In this document: piece by piece, positions 10,205 to 21,443 of the stretch
Layout: every line of letters starts with the position of its first letter
Numbering within the stretch: the stretch's first letter is position 1
NCBI RefSeq assembly: GCF_003369915.1
Contig: NC_046677.1
Location: 10,912,001 to 10,976,000, forward strand
Source of the DNA: Drosophila miranda
Lineage: Eukaryota; Arthropoda; Insecta; Diptera; Drosophilidae
DNA length: 64,000 nucleotides
Direction: 5' to 3'
Position numbers and translations under genes: made by a program
Notes under the pieces: generated by a model
The model's database searches: none
What the model saw: the letters and a program-made list of their open reading frames with translations, nothing else
Told to the model about the DNA's origin: nothing

Positions 10205-10379
10205 ATGAACTGCACTTGGTTGCTATTCATTTTCTGTAAGTCCTTCCCAAATATACTAAAAGCTCTACAGATCCCGATTTCGTATTGATTTTAAAGGCAT
10301 CATATGTCTCAGGCGATGCAGTGTTGGTGCATATCGGCAAAGTAGATATGTTGGGGTAGAAAGAAACAGAAATCCATGA
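10205..10379 (+). pseudogene. Peptide gene B, copy 3, probably broken (37 aa)
   Basis: Leader exon 10205-10235 (MNCTWLLFIF) and exon 2 at 10297-10379, joined by a 61-nt intron with the unmoved acceptor ('ttttaaag'). The spliced frame gives a signal-like start (MNCTWLLFIFCIICLRRCSVG), then a short basic tail (AYRQSRYVGVERNRNP). The DNA of the tail aligns with the '...VDMLG stop' region of the remnants at 10752 and 11280 but is out of their frame because of a deletion. Probably a decayed copy; a short basic peptide cannot be excluded. Confidence 0.4.
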
Positions 10380-10751
10380 ACATACTACAAATATGTTGAA
10401 ATGAAATATTGTATGAAATATATTAAAAATATACTAAATCATAAAAAGCTTTATGATTGAATAAAAAAGCTTATGATTAAGGGTCGGACGTAAATCAATT
10501 GATAATTCCACAATTTACAATAGAACTTTCAACCATGAAATTAGTTCAATTAGTTCTACAAAATTTTAAGTCTGAGACATCTCTGAAAAACCTTCAAATA
10601 ACACACTTGATTTACCAGAAAACAATGTAATACAATATAAAACCTTATTAGTTATGGTAGTAATTTCCCTAGAGTTTAAAACAGATCTTACTGTTCCGTC
10701 CCAAATATACTAAAAGCTGATCTACAGATCCTGATTTCTTTTGATTTTAAG

Positions 10752-10838
10752 GTCAGCATATGTCTCAGGCGATTCGGTTTTGGTGATATACGTAAATTGG
10801 CGCAAGTTGCCAAAAAAATCGTAGATATGTTAGGGTAG
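10752..10838 (+). pseudogene. Remnant of peptide gene, exon 2 only (1)
   Basis: An exon-2-like piece after a conserved acceptor ('gattttaag'). One frame reads LRRFGFGDIRKLAQVAKKI, followed by VDMLG and a stop, a cationic and potentially amphipathic sequence. The leader exon that should precede it is deleted, although the TATA box (10635-10641) and the intron body remain. It cannot be made as a secreted peptide as it stands. It shows that the ancestor of this sub-family had a mature part unlike peptide A. Confidence 0.5.
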
Positions 10839-11279
10839 GAAGAGAATCCCATGGACATACTACAATTATGTTGAAATGAAATATTGTATGAAATATATTA
10901 CAAATATACTAAATCATAAAAATCTTTAACTAATATATTTGATTGACCACAACACTAATTAAATAAAAAATCTTATGATCAAAAGTCGTACGTAAATCCT
11001 TTCAAATTCCCACAATTTACGACAAAACTTTCATCCATGAAATTAGTTCAATTAGTTCTACAAAAATTTTAAGTCTGAGACATCTTTGAAAAACCTTCAA
11101 ATAACACACTTGATTTACCAGAAAACAATGTAATACAATATAAAACCTTATTAGTTATGCTGATCCAAAGTCGAGTGTAAATCCCATTAATTTCCCTAGA
11201 GTTTAAAACAGATCTTACTGTTCCGTCCCACATATACTAAAAGCTGATCTACAGATCCTGATTTCTTTTGATTTTAAAG

Positions 11280-11369
11280 GCAGCATACATATGTCTCAGG
11301 CGATTCGGTTTTGGTGATATACGTAAATTGGCGCAAGTTGCCAAAAAAATCGTAGATATGTTAGGGTAG
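11280..11369 (+). pseudogene. Remnant of peptide gene, exon 2 only (2)
   Basis: A second copy of the remnant at 10752, about 530 bp downstream, with the same leader-exon deletion, so the loss came before the local duplication. It has a few extra bases early in the exon that shift the frame of the leader remnant. The GDIRKLAQVAKKIVDMLG frame is still unchanged. Confidence 0.5.
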
Positions 11370-11757
11370 GAAGAGAAACCCATGGAATGGACATACTACA
11401 ATTATGTTGAAATGAAATATTGTATGAAATATATTACAAATATACTAAATCACAAAAATCTTTAACTAATATATTTGATTGACCACAACACTAATTAAAT
11501 AAAAAATCTTATGATTAAAAGTCGTACGTAAATCCTTTCAAATTCCCACAATTTACGACAAAACTTTCAACCATGAAATTAGTTCAATTAGTTCTACAAA
11601 ATTTAAAGTCTGAGACATCTTTGAAAAACCTTCAAATAACACACTTGATTTACCAGAAAACAATGTAATACAATATAAAACCTTATTAGTTATGCTGATC
11701 CAAAGTCGAGTGTAAATCCCATTAATTTCCCTACAGTTTTAAACAGATCTTTCCACC

Positions 11758-12101
11758 ATGAACTACTCTTCGTTGCTCTGCCTTTTCTGTTAGTCCTTAC
11801 CAAATACTATTTTACTACGTGGATCTCTACAGATGAAGACTTTCTTTATGTAGGCACCATTTGTCTCTGGCGGTGCAGTATGGCTGATCCGCAGCTCAGA
11901 ATTCGCTCTATTTCGCGCAGCAGTTCCAAGCAGATGATCGATGGGCAGCTAAGGACTGTCCGCAACGAGGTGGAGGATAATTTAGACACTGGAAATGAAC
12001 TGATGGTCCGCACAAAAAAATCCAAACGGAAATCGGATGTCATGAGCAAAAGAGCCGCTGCTCGTATGAAATATAGGTTGGATACGGGAGTGGCACGTTA
12101 A
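11758..12101 (+). CDS. Secreted-leader paralogue E with basic mature domain (92 aa)
   Basis: Exons 11758-11788 and 11854-12101 flank a 65-nt phase-1 intron (gttagt...tttatgtag). The leader (MNYSSLLCLFCTICLWRCSM) is plainly the same as in peptide A. The mature part is unrelated: about 70 residues rich in Arg, Lys and Ser, starting ADPQLRIRSISRSSSKQM, with TKKSKRK in the middle. TATA box at 11674-11680, AATAAA at 12458. Not recognised. The same leader with a new cargo makes it a key member of the family. The gttagt donor is weaker than in A. Confidence 0.58.
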
Positions 12102-13622
12102 ATATGCTGCAGGGAATGGCTTTTTGTTTTAAGAAAATGCATCTCAAGAAAAGCCTGTGTTTCATTATAGATTCTTTGGTGGCAGAAAAAGTTGGGTGTA
12201 TGTTTGTGGAAGCGCAAGTCCAAGAAGGAAAGAAATCAGGAAAACTGTTTTCTATCAGCTCGATATGAACGGATAACTGCTCCCTACTGTGAATTTGTAT
12301 CCAATGAAAAGGAACTTCCAATCCCTTACCTAAATTTCGCATCAGAATGCATCTCTTCCACTTTAACCCATCCGCCAGACGTCGGGCCCTAATTGTAAAT
12401 CATAAACATTCGTATAGAATGTAGATCCAGATCTACTTTCTAAAATATGGAGTTCGTAATAAACTGGGCCAAGACCAGGGCGCCTTGTTGACGCAACTTG
12501 TACGTTTCGGAAGACAGATAACTACCTGTTTCTTGGGCTACCTGTGGGGATCTGTTTTTGGATTGCTCTAATTTGTGAAGGGTTTCGTGTCGCTATGAGA
12601 ACTCGGACCTTAGCTGGAATTCGGTTTTAGGGTAAAAGTGTCGCGTTTCATGAGTTTTAAATGGACCGTGCCTCGTCGCGCTGCACTGCTTGAAAGCGTT
12701 TCGTTTGACAGATTTATGCATACTTTCAGTTTTTGTGGATCGTCTGATCGCTGATGCTGGACGCATCTCTGCTTGAGTTCCCGAAATGTCTGGTAATTTA
12801 TGAGATGCATTTTGTTAGCTCAACACATTTTATTAGTTTTATTGCCAGGGCCATTTGAAAACGATAGCCTGTGGAATGTGGAATGTGTGGAGGAAATATT
12901 ATGCTAAATGGTTTTTGGAGTAGGATTTTTATATCTCAAAAAGTGCTTACATAACGGAAAAAGCTGTGAGAGGAGTCTTACATTTGCAGAGATTAAAGAG
13001 TGTAAAACGAGGCTTATATGTACATATGTACGATCATCTCTTTAGACCCCCAAAGACCGTCATTTACTTTAATCTTATTTGCATAATCCTTTCCAACATT
13101 CGTCCCGACAATCATTTCTGCGGCCCATCATTTTTACGCGTCTCATTCTGTAAATTTGTCACGTAATCAAATATGAAATTATACCAAAAATAAATTTCAT
13201 AAAAAAGCCACACACTAAAATACTCATGATATTTATATTTTCGGCACACGACAACCACATCCAGACCCAACAAAAAAAAAAAACAAGAATAAAAACACAA
13301 GCAGACAAGACATTTTTTGGGCATCAGCCTTTTAGCCATGCCATAATCTTGCAAACGCCCACCAACAGAATGTTCCTCCAACAAAAAAAAGGGCAGCGAC
13401 TTGTTTGTCATATATAATGATGATGGCTTAAATTTCTGAGGGAGAACGATTTGAAGGTTGGTTTTTGTTTTAGAGAAGAGGAGGGATGACCCACAGAAAC
13501 ATCGAATTTTCATTGTTTCTAAACTCAAATTGAAAGAAAACTACATAAGGGGAATGTTGGAATAATATACAGAACTATATTACACAGAAAAATCATTCTC
13601 CAAAATCAGAGCCTGTGTAAAA
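12102..13622. other. Intergenic, no gene seen
   Basis: This holds the 3' end of gene E and then AT-rich sequence. A 43-codon frame from about 12137 and several other short frames lack a leader intron, promoter or family resemblance. A run of A lies near 13271. The upstream region of the BTBD9-like gene shows only AT-rich 'aataatatac' and no clear TATA box. Confidence 0.5.
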
Positions 13623-14759
13623 ATGAGCAGCAATTCGACCAAGTCTGCTAAGAAACAGTCCTGCCCCAAGGAGGTGCATATCAAAGACGTCCACCTGGGC
13701 GATAGCTTGATGGAGGATATGGGTCGTCGTTGTATGAGCGAGGTCTTTGCGGATGTCTGGTTCTGCGTCGAGGATCAGCGACTGCCTGCTCACTGTGTGA
13801 TTTTGGCCGCACGGAGTGACTTCTTTCGCGTACTTCTGCACGGCTCTATGCCAAAGGATCGCCAGGTACCCCTGGAGGTGGCATTGGCACCTTTCAAAGT
13901 GATCTTGGCGTATATTTACACAGGCACACTTTCAATCTCTACTCTACCTTTGGTTGCCATTGTCGACGTGTTGGGCGTAGCCCGTCTATATGAATTGGAG
14001 AAAGTAGAGATGGCTCTAAACAAACGTCTCGAACAGAGTCTGCACCTCAACAATGTGTTCACGGTGCTAGGTGCAGCGCGTCGCAACAGTCTGGAAGATT
14101 TGGCCGAACGATGCTTTAAGTTCATGGACCGAATGGCGTCCGAACTTCTCAAAGAAGACTCCTTCCTAATGGTGTCCAAAACCACACTTGGGGAAATCCT
14201 GACCCGCGACACCTTCGTTGTCTCAGAGGATCAGATCTTTTCGATTGTATGCGAGTGGATTAGCCGTCATCCGCAGGAGAACATCCAGTCGCTATTCTCC
14301 TCGGTGGGACTGCCCCTCACGAGTGAGGAAGATCTAGTTGTGCGTCCCGCGGGCTACGTAGAACCTGAGAATATTCCCAAATTTGTGCCCTGCCATACCA
14401 CCTTGTGGCCAGAGAAGGATGTGGCTTTTGATAAATATTTTCTGCGGCGTATCACTGGCATCCACAATGAGCCATTGATTGATCTGAGGCACTGTTATAG
14501 GATCAATTTCATAAGCATCATAGAACGGCTTAAGTCTGTGGAGATCTGCTACGATGTGGAGGTCTCTTGCGATCAGAATCGGTGGGATCGTGTGGGACGG
14601 ATGATGCCAGGTGGAATGCCGTTACCCGATGTTTGGATGAATATCTACTTTGCGTTACGCCCCATTCGATTTATTCGAATTGTGAATCCCGAAAATGGAC
14701 GCAAAGATTTGCTAAATTACTTCGAGCTGAAAGCCAAGCACACGACGAAGATTTTATAG
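13623..14759 (+). CDS. BTBD9-like BTB-BACK-discoidin protein, intronless (378 aa)
   Basis: A single open frame with a good start context (aaaaATGAGC). A BTB/POZ domain lies at about residues 35-140 (FADVWFCVEDQRLPAHCVILAARSDFFR, reported in part; then IYTGTLSI). A BACK domain lies at about 145-245 (FMDRMASELL, EILTRDTFVVSEDQIF, CEWISRHPQENIQ, VRPAGYVEPENI). A discoidin-like F5/8 module lies at about 270-370 (VEICYDVEVSCDQNRWDRVG, IRFIRIVNPENGRKD). This order is that of BTBD9, a substrate adaptor for Cullin-3 ubiquitin ligases, but the protein is shorter than BTBD9 (about 600-700 aa) and has one discoidin-like module where BTBD9 has two. The absence of introns suggests a retrocopy. The full-length frame suggests it is used. 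AATAAA at 15400. Confidence 0.92.
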   Translation: MSSNSTKSAKKQSCPKEVHIKDVHLGDSLMEDMGRRCMSEVFADVWFCVEDQRLPAHCVILAARSDFFRVLLHGSMPKDRQVPLEVALAPFKVILAYIYTGTLSISTLPLVAIVDVLGVARLYELEKVEMALNKRLEQSLHLNNVFTVLGAARRNSLEDLAERCFKFMDRMASELLKEDSFLMVSKTTLGEILTRDTFVVSEDQIFSIVCEWISRHPQENIQSLFSSVGLPLTSEEDLVVRPAGYVEPENIPKFVPCHTTLWPEKDVAFDKYFLRRITGIHNEPLIDLRHCYRINFISIIERLKSVEICYDVEVSCDQNRWDRVGRMMPGGMPLPDVWMNIYFALRPIRFIRIVNPENGRKDLLNYFELKAKHTTKIL

Positions 14760-16763
14760 ATGATTCCAATAGACAATCTTTTGCAGCAATCCCCCACTTG
14801 TCCGGCAATTCAACAGCTGCCTCATTTCGCACAGGAAGTCGGGGGAAGCTTTATCTGACAGATACAGAAACGCAAATGCCGCAAAATGATGGGACTTTGT
14901 TGGTTTCGATGTTTAATATTGTTTATGATTTGAATCATTTGTTTGTAATTGGATCTTGATAATTGCCCGGTGGAAGGGTGAAACAGAAACTCCCCTATCC
15001 CCAACTCATCCTTAAGATTAGACGCATCTTATCAGCGGTTCGTGCAGCTAAGCAAACACATTGTGTTTATGTGTATTTATTTGTTCAACTGGCAAATATT
15101 AAAGCTCCATCCATCCTGTCGCATGATAATCGACAAAGGAAAGGGGTGGCAATTTGCATAGTCGGATCTTTGTGTGGAAAACTTCCTGTAAACATGGGAA
15201 AAAGTTGTTCCTTTAAGACTGGGAACACAGGAAAAGTAATGAAAAACTCATATTTTTATTGTACTTTACAAAACAAAAGTCAGAGAACATCAAATCCATT
15301 GTCACATAAATGTTTTTGCTTAAATTATATTTGTCTTTACGTTTTTGTTTTGTGTGCGCAAAGGAAGAGTTTTCTAAACAACAATTAAACTTTGAAAAAA
15401 TAAATTGTTTGCTTGTGAAACGATTTACACTTGTTGGAAGAATGTTTTACCAGTTTTTTAAAAATATATTTAGAGATCTGTAGCCTCTTCCAAAAACCAT
15501 CTGTCAGTCGATGCCTTGGACTCTCTCTCAGCTTGAAGTATTGGAAGTATTTTCAAATAAACAATGTATGAAAGGAAATTTGTTGGTTCATTCAAGGAGG
15601 TTTTTGCGGCACAAAGACACCGCAGGAGCTGCTTCTTCGATTGTCGTTCGTTTCCGTTTCCTGTCCTGCGGCGCAACGAATGCGATTTAATTTTTATTGT
15701 CTGCTGATGCCAATCCATACAAAAGTCATTTGTTGCCGCTTCAGTGTGAGTGTTGGCCACTCAGCAGTGAAGTGTTGGCCATCAAGCAGGCAATGGTTCT
15801 TGGCCAGGTGTTCACTTGAGCACTCCCTCAGGTAGGCCTTGTAGGGAGCCTTAGAGACTCTTTGGCTAGTGAAACGGATAAGATTTAATTTTAATTAATT
15901 GATTAAGTCCACGCACACACACACATACCGAGAACAGGTATAAACCACATACAGAAACAGGCCTAAACTCTGTGTTAAGCCCATAAAGGTCACCGCCTGG
16001 CAATTCATTAATTTGATGATGTCCTTTGCCAATCCTTTAGACCACACACATACACACTTACATTCGACATTCTATCCCAAGAGCTTTATTTAATACTCAC
16101 TTAAATTCGGCCTCTCTCATTCATTTTGCAATCAATTAATTTGCCATTTGGCCGATGCTTATCAATCATTGAATGATTTCCGCCCCAGCTAGGTATTTGT
16201 GTGGTGGCCAAAAGCCGAAACACGCACCAAACAGTGGGAGATCTTTTTAATCAACCGCCGCCACACACAAACATTAAACAAAAATCAAACAAAAGCCCTT
16301 TTTTAAATGTTTTTCGGATGTGGCTGATTATAATATAATTGTTTAGCGGTTTCCCCGCAAATCAATATCCATAATAAATGTGGGATTAAAGTGCTGGCAC
16401 CGCTTTTTAGTCCAACAAAAATCTCCATAAAATAATGATTAAAACTCCAACAGACAGCATTTAAAACTGAATTATATTTTAATAAAATTTCTTTCGCAGA
16501 AAGTTTACTTGTTAAATTGAATAGAACATAATATAATTGAAGCCGATTATGGCCATATTTTTATTGAGAATTTTAACACTTTGCGCGCTTTCAAAAGCCT
16601 AATTGGTTAAAGCCAATTGAAATATATTTTATTTATCCGCTTATAGAGTAAGAAGGAGGAGGTACAAGGGAACTTGTACTGGAATGTGTGTAGAACACAA
16701 GAGTCCCTGATGTGGATTAAATTTGTGCTATTGTTTGGTTATAAGACATTTAGTAGTAGTATA
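14760..16763. other. 3' flank and intergenic sequence, no gene seen
   Basis: This contains the probable 3' UTR of the BTBD9-like gene (to about 15,405), then AT-rich DNA with a short (AC)n near 15913. Several 60-140-codon frames on both strands show no family resemblance, leader exon or splice sites that help them. I regard them as chance. Confidence 0.5.
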
Positions 16764-17230
16764 GATCTTCGCGGATGGTTAAGTACAAGTCCCGCTCCTT
16801 ATGCTCGCACGGGCATTATATTCTGGGGGTGAGCGTGGTGTTTTCTGAGAAAGCGATAGAATGAAGGAATCTATTGCGAGAGCATGTATTGCACAAAAGC
16901 TTTAGTAGATGAAATGACTCATATATATATGTATATTTCAGAGACGGACACGTCTATTCCTGTTCTTGCGTTTTTGTTGTATTTTTCCACCGAGCGCAGT
17001 GCGGTCACAATTGTGTTATCTCTTGATCTCCATTTCATCTACGAAAGCTTTGCTTCTCCCACGCAATGCATGCTCTCGCAATTGATTCGTTCCAGCTCTC
17101 TTTCATCAGTTCCTTTTATCGCCTTGCCAGCAACGACAACATTAAGTCTGAGACGACACTTCGCTCTCTGAGAGTATTACGCCGTGCTGCTTGCAAGAAA
17201 CGGGACACTAATAAACACTCAGCGCTCTTC
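16764..17230. repeat. Long imperfect inverted repeat (MITE-like or hairpin)
   Basis: Two arms of roughly 155-190 bp, about 16764-16920 and 17036-17230, are reverse complements with mismatches and small gaps, around a loop of about 115 bp. Best matching pieces are 'gcgagagcatgtattgc' (from 16876) against 'gcaatgcatgctctcgc' (to 17079), 'aaagctttagtagatga' against 'tcatctacgaaagcttt', and the outer 'gtcccg...gcacgg' against 'gccgtgc...cgggac'. No coding. It could be an old MITE or foldback element, or a source of double-stranded RNA. Confidence 0.6.
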
Positions 17231-20200
17231 CACTGTTTTGTCTGTCGTTTATAGATTTTCCATTCAATTAATTAACTTACTTTGCTGCTGCCGCTTTTGG
17301 CCCAAAGAACTGACAATTGCCGGCGAGCTAATCAGTTAATTGTGTCCCGATTTGAGGTCCCAGGTCACGTAATGTAAGCCCTGAAACTGTTTTGGTGCGT
17401 GAGAGGGCTTGGGGTCCTTCCGCTTGAGTTGGCCCGAGACAGAGCCATGGCTGCTTAAATTGTTTAAACAATCGCAAATCAAACAAATCACGCGAGCGTA
17501 ACGTTCCGATAAGGCACTAGGTCCTGGGGCACAGACATTTGTCTGATTTGTGGGTCGCCTGCCTCCTGGCTTCGGTATTTGTCTGATTCTGAAACCCCAT
17601 TGTTTCGATAATGATGTCCGTCTTTGACTCTTGAGCTTGAGCATCTGCTTAAGATCTCTGGCAGTACTCTCCCACGCCTGTCACCGCCGTGGCTGTGGGC
17701 CTCTTCTTTTGCGGTTTCTGTTTCACGTTTTGCTAATTTCTCCACATTTATTTTCTTCAATCGTTGTTTGGCCATTTTCTGCGGTCTCCTCTGCACCACA
17801 CGCCCGTATTTGTGCTTTCCATCGAATCGAATTGAAAGTGAAAACTGAAAACATGAAAACCTGAAAGTGTGAGTGGAAAATGATTTGCAATCGAACCCCA
17901 CTTTGATTAAAGCATTCAGTTTGATTAGCTCTAATGAGGCAGCACGGCGACTGGCGACTGGCGACTGGCGAGTGTCTCGAGTCGACGGATGGTTGATGGG
18001 TTTATGCAATCTTCTGTGGGCGCCCCACTTGCCACACACCCACAATGTGCCCCTCACACTGTCTAGACCTCTAGGGGACCCGCACAGTTGTTGAAATTAA
18101 TTTCAAATTTGTTTCTCTCAAAAATAATAATGGAAGAAAGGCATCAGACCACAAAATGTACTCGCATTTGGGCTTCTGTTTCTGTTACTCTAAATGTGCG
18201 CCACATGAGATTGTTCATACCCTTTTTGTTTCGTTGTGATATGATGTTTACTGAAGAACGCCAGATATTTTGCTCAGAAAATATCAATATGCTATGGCGT
18301 ACTCGTTTATGGATGATAATATCTACCTGATCGTTGGTCGTCTTCTATCCTTTCTCTTCACAATATTCCATCTTTACAGAGTATCCCATATTCCACTCTT
18401 CTGTTGATTTGCTGTCTACACAGCAAGAGTGCCACTTGTTCTGATTAACCCTTTGATGGTAGCACAAATAATTATAAATTAATGTGCTGCCAGCTGCCTT
18501 TTATGCCCCACCAAAACAGCCTCCCCATTGCTCCACTCCGTTTCTCTCCGATTCTTCAGGTTCCTCTCCTTCTTTCCCATTATATTTTTTCCCTGTTTTG
18601 TTTTTTACTTTACGTTTTTGTCGTTGTTGTGTTTTTCGGTTGATAATATAATTAAGTGACGTTTGTTTTTGTTTTAATTATGCCGCTTTTGATGTTTTTC
18701 GCTTGTTTTTATGCACATATTTTTCTGTAAAAATGATTGAATATCATTTATAATTTATATCGATTTAATTGTATTCATTTTTTTTCAATGATTGTGATTA
18801 TATTTTGTGAATTTTGCGGTCATTCATTGTGTAATTAGGGCTATGCTTTTAGCCCTAATTGGTGGCTCTTTTGGCCACTCAATTGAGGTTTATGGATTAG
18901 GAAATTATTGATAGATGGATTGGTGGAAAGCCCCTTAAAAATTACTAAACAGTAATAGAATTTTCCAAATGAGAAGTGTGGCTAATTAGTTGATGTTGTT
19001 GAAGTGTTTTTATATGTTGTCCATTTTTCATTTAGTTGCTACCTTTGTTGGGATGAGGCTCGTACCATTTATAGGTATTTAGATAAATATTTAAATACTT
19101 TTTTAAATTTGAATTTAACTCCCTTTCAAGTTCTTGTGGGCATTGCTTTTTTGCTGGTTGCCGAGAATCGCCAATGGTACGATTTTCACAAATACATAAA
19201 TTTGCCCATCATAGGAATTGCAACTTAAGATCACGGCAGTTCCATAAAGTTCCTAAATAATGTAGAATACGCTGTGAATATTTAAACGGTGACATAAAGA
19301 ATATGGTTAATGGAGAACCTAAAGCGGAGGCACATCAATCAGATCATAAAAAGAATGGGGAGAACGCAGAAAGAGCTGCAGTTTAAATAAAATTAAGTTC
19401 TGATGATCTATTCTTAAGATTTCAGCAAACAATTTGAATAAAAATAGCACAAAGGCTTCTGTTTCTTCGCGAATAAAGTTTTATTGTTAAAGATTTGGAT
19501 GATTTGAGTATTTCCATTTTTATAGCATAAAATGAATGATATCTCATCCAAAGAGACTCTGTCTAATCAATATTTTATATTTAAAATTTAAATTGATTGA
19601 TAATTCTTTGTAAAACCAACCGTTTGGTACTTTAAACCTTAAGAAAGTTTATTCCGATACCTTCAAAGTTGTCGCCTTTAGATCTTGGCCCAGCAAAACT
19701 CTTCTAAAAACCCCCTTTTTAATTTCGAAAAGAACTTACTTTCCCAAGAGCCCCACCCAAAACCCACTTTAAAGAATAATTTCTGAACAATTTTGAAAGG
19801 CCTCCTCATTGACTTGCTACCGTTTTTGAAGATATTTTGGCAAGGCATTGAGTCTACGCCTTTCCCATGTGGCTTAAACAGCAAACCGGCTCTTCGGCTA
19901 TCAATAAAGGAGGGAGGTTCGTTCATTCATAGTCGGCTTTTGCCAATTTGTCCGTCATTCAAACACTCACGATGTGTTAACATGTAAATTGATATCTCGA
20001 TTGAGAACGAAGACAGGCTCTGGTGGGGATAAGCTTTACGATCGACAGCGGATGAAGAAGGGGGAAATATAAATAAGCCGATTTATATGCCCACAGACAA
20101 TGAATAAACCCTGTAATGATGCTCTGCGAACGGATGAACCCCATCTAGAGCCCAGACCCACTGATCAATGAATCTTTCTCGTGTGGTTTTATGTTGTCCA

Positions 20201-21242
20201 TCCCATGCCATCCCCACCCTTGGCCCTCTCCATTGTCTTTTGTGGCTTTTTGTCGTCAACCTTACACTAAGTTCATTGATAAAACTTGTTGTAGCTGTCG
20301 CTTCCTCTTTGTAAGTGATTTTTTCTCTCCCTCTCTCTCTCTTTCTCTCGTTTAGTCTCTGGTATTTTTTCATTCAAATCCGGTCGGTGGTTGGTCTGGT
20401 CTGTTGGTCTCTTGGTCTCTATGTCGGTTGGTCGGTCGCTTGGTCTGTCGTCTGGTGTCGATGTCTCATGTGACTGCCGTGCCCCAGTAATCAGTTGCTG
20501 TGGAAGTTGATATCGGAAATGGATTTGAGTAGCAAATATTTCACTGATTTTTTTTCGTTCTTTTGTCTGGTTTTTTTTGGGTTTGTTGAAGCCTACTCTC
20601 ATCGGGGATAACAACTTGGTTAAAATTAAAGATAAATAACCATTAAATGGCATGCAGTGCAGATGTAACGCTGGTCAATGGTTGAAAACGATACCTAAAC
20701 GACGCCTAATTAATGTTACTATACAGATAAAATATTCAAACATAAGAACAGATTTTTTTTCGACTTTTCGTTAGTTCTCCTGAGCGCAAAACACAATCAA
20801 TTTTGCAATTGAAAGCCTTTTATTTACCAGAAGTTAAGACGAAGTTATAAAGGGGCAATCTATAGCTGAATTTTGGTGTAGTTGGTGTAGGTTTTACCAT
20901 TTAAAATCATTATTCTTAGAAAAGTAGCTAGTTCTGCAATATAATTGAATTTTTGTTAAGATTATATGCATCTCATGCAAAGAACCACAGAAAACTACGG
21001 AAAAGCCCATTGGGTCAGATCGAGTTCCAGTACAAAGTTCCAAAAAGGATGCTACCGTTTACTACCAGCAGCTCATGATTTGTGACTTAAATAGGAAAGA
21101 TTACGCTTTCCATAATCTGTTCCATCTGTTCTATCTAGTCGAATAGGCATTTTCGACTAAAATCTTCCTATCTCTAGAATCTAAAACCTTTAATTGCACC
21201 TAAATATTCAGTAATGAAAATTCCACTTTGTTTTCATTGCAA
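17231..21242. other. Intergenic, no gene seen
   Basis: Mostly AT-rich with CT-rich and T-rich runs (for example about 20320-20350). No frame with recognisable domains. The 189-codon minus-strand frame at 17488-18057 is low-complexity and overlaps frames on the other strand, so it is taken as chance. Confidence 0.5.
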
Positions 21243-21358
21243 TTTATTAACCGCTCATGCTGTGGGGGATACATTCAATACATAAAGTGCTTGTAATACA
21301 TTAAGTTTCAGAAGAGAAGACATACATAGATATATGTAGATGTGTATGCGTGAATGCT

Positions 21359-21385
21359 CTGTGTGTGTGTGTGTGTGTGTGTGTG
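21359..21385 (+). repeat. (GT)n microsatellite
   Basis: An uninterrupted run of about 13 GT dinucleotides within the 3' region of the minus-strand gene at 21444-22056, downstream of its stop and upstream of its poly(A) signal at 21243-21248. Confidence 0.95.
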
Positions 21386-21443
21386 CAGGCCTCGTTAAAA
21401 ATACAGCTGCTGCTGTTTTGGTCTCTTCAGAGATCTTGCATCC

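Larger units (their letters stand above)
10455..11757 (+). repeat. Short tandem repeats (~500-540 bp) of decayed peptide-gene units
   Basis: The blocks starting near 'attagttctacaaaa' recur at about 10549, 11052 and 11590, each with 'caatataaaacc' (TATA box) and an 'acagat' intron remnant. They are reduced versions of the A/B promoter-leader-exon 2 module without genes C and D. The last block feeds the intact gene E. Confidence 0.6.

Noticed and set aside
12137-12268. 43-codon frame after gene E (MHLKKSLCFII...)
   Set aside because: Weak leader, no intron or promoter of its own, and inside the probable 3' UTR of gene E.
17488-18057. 189-codon minus-strand frame
   Set aside because: No start context, family resemblance or domain; low-complexity basic composition.
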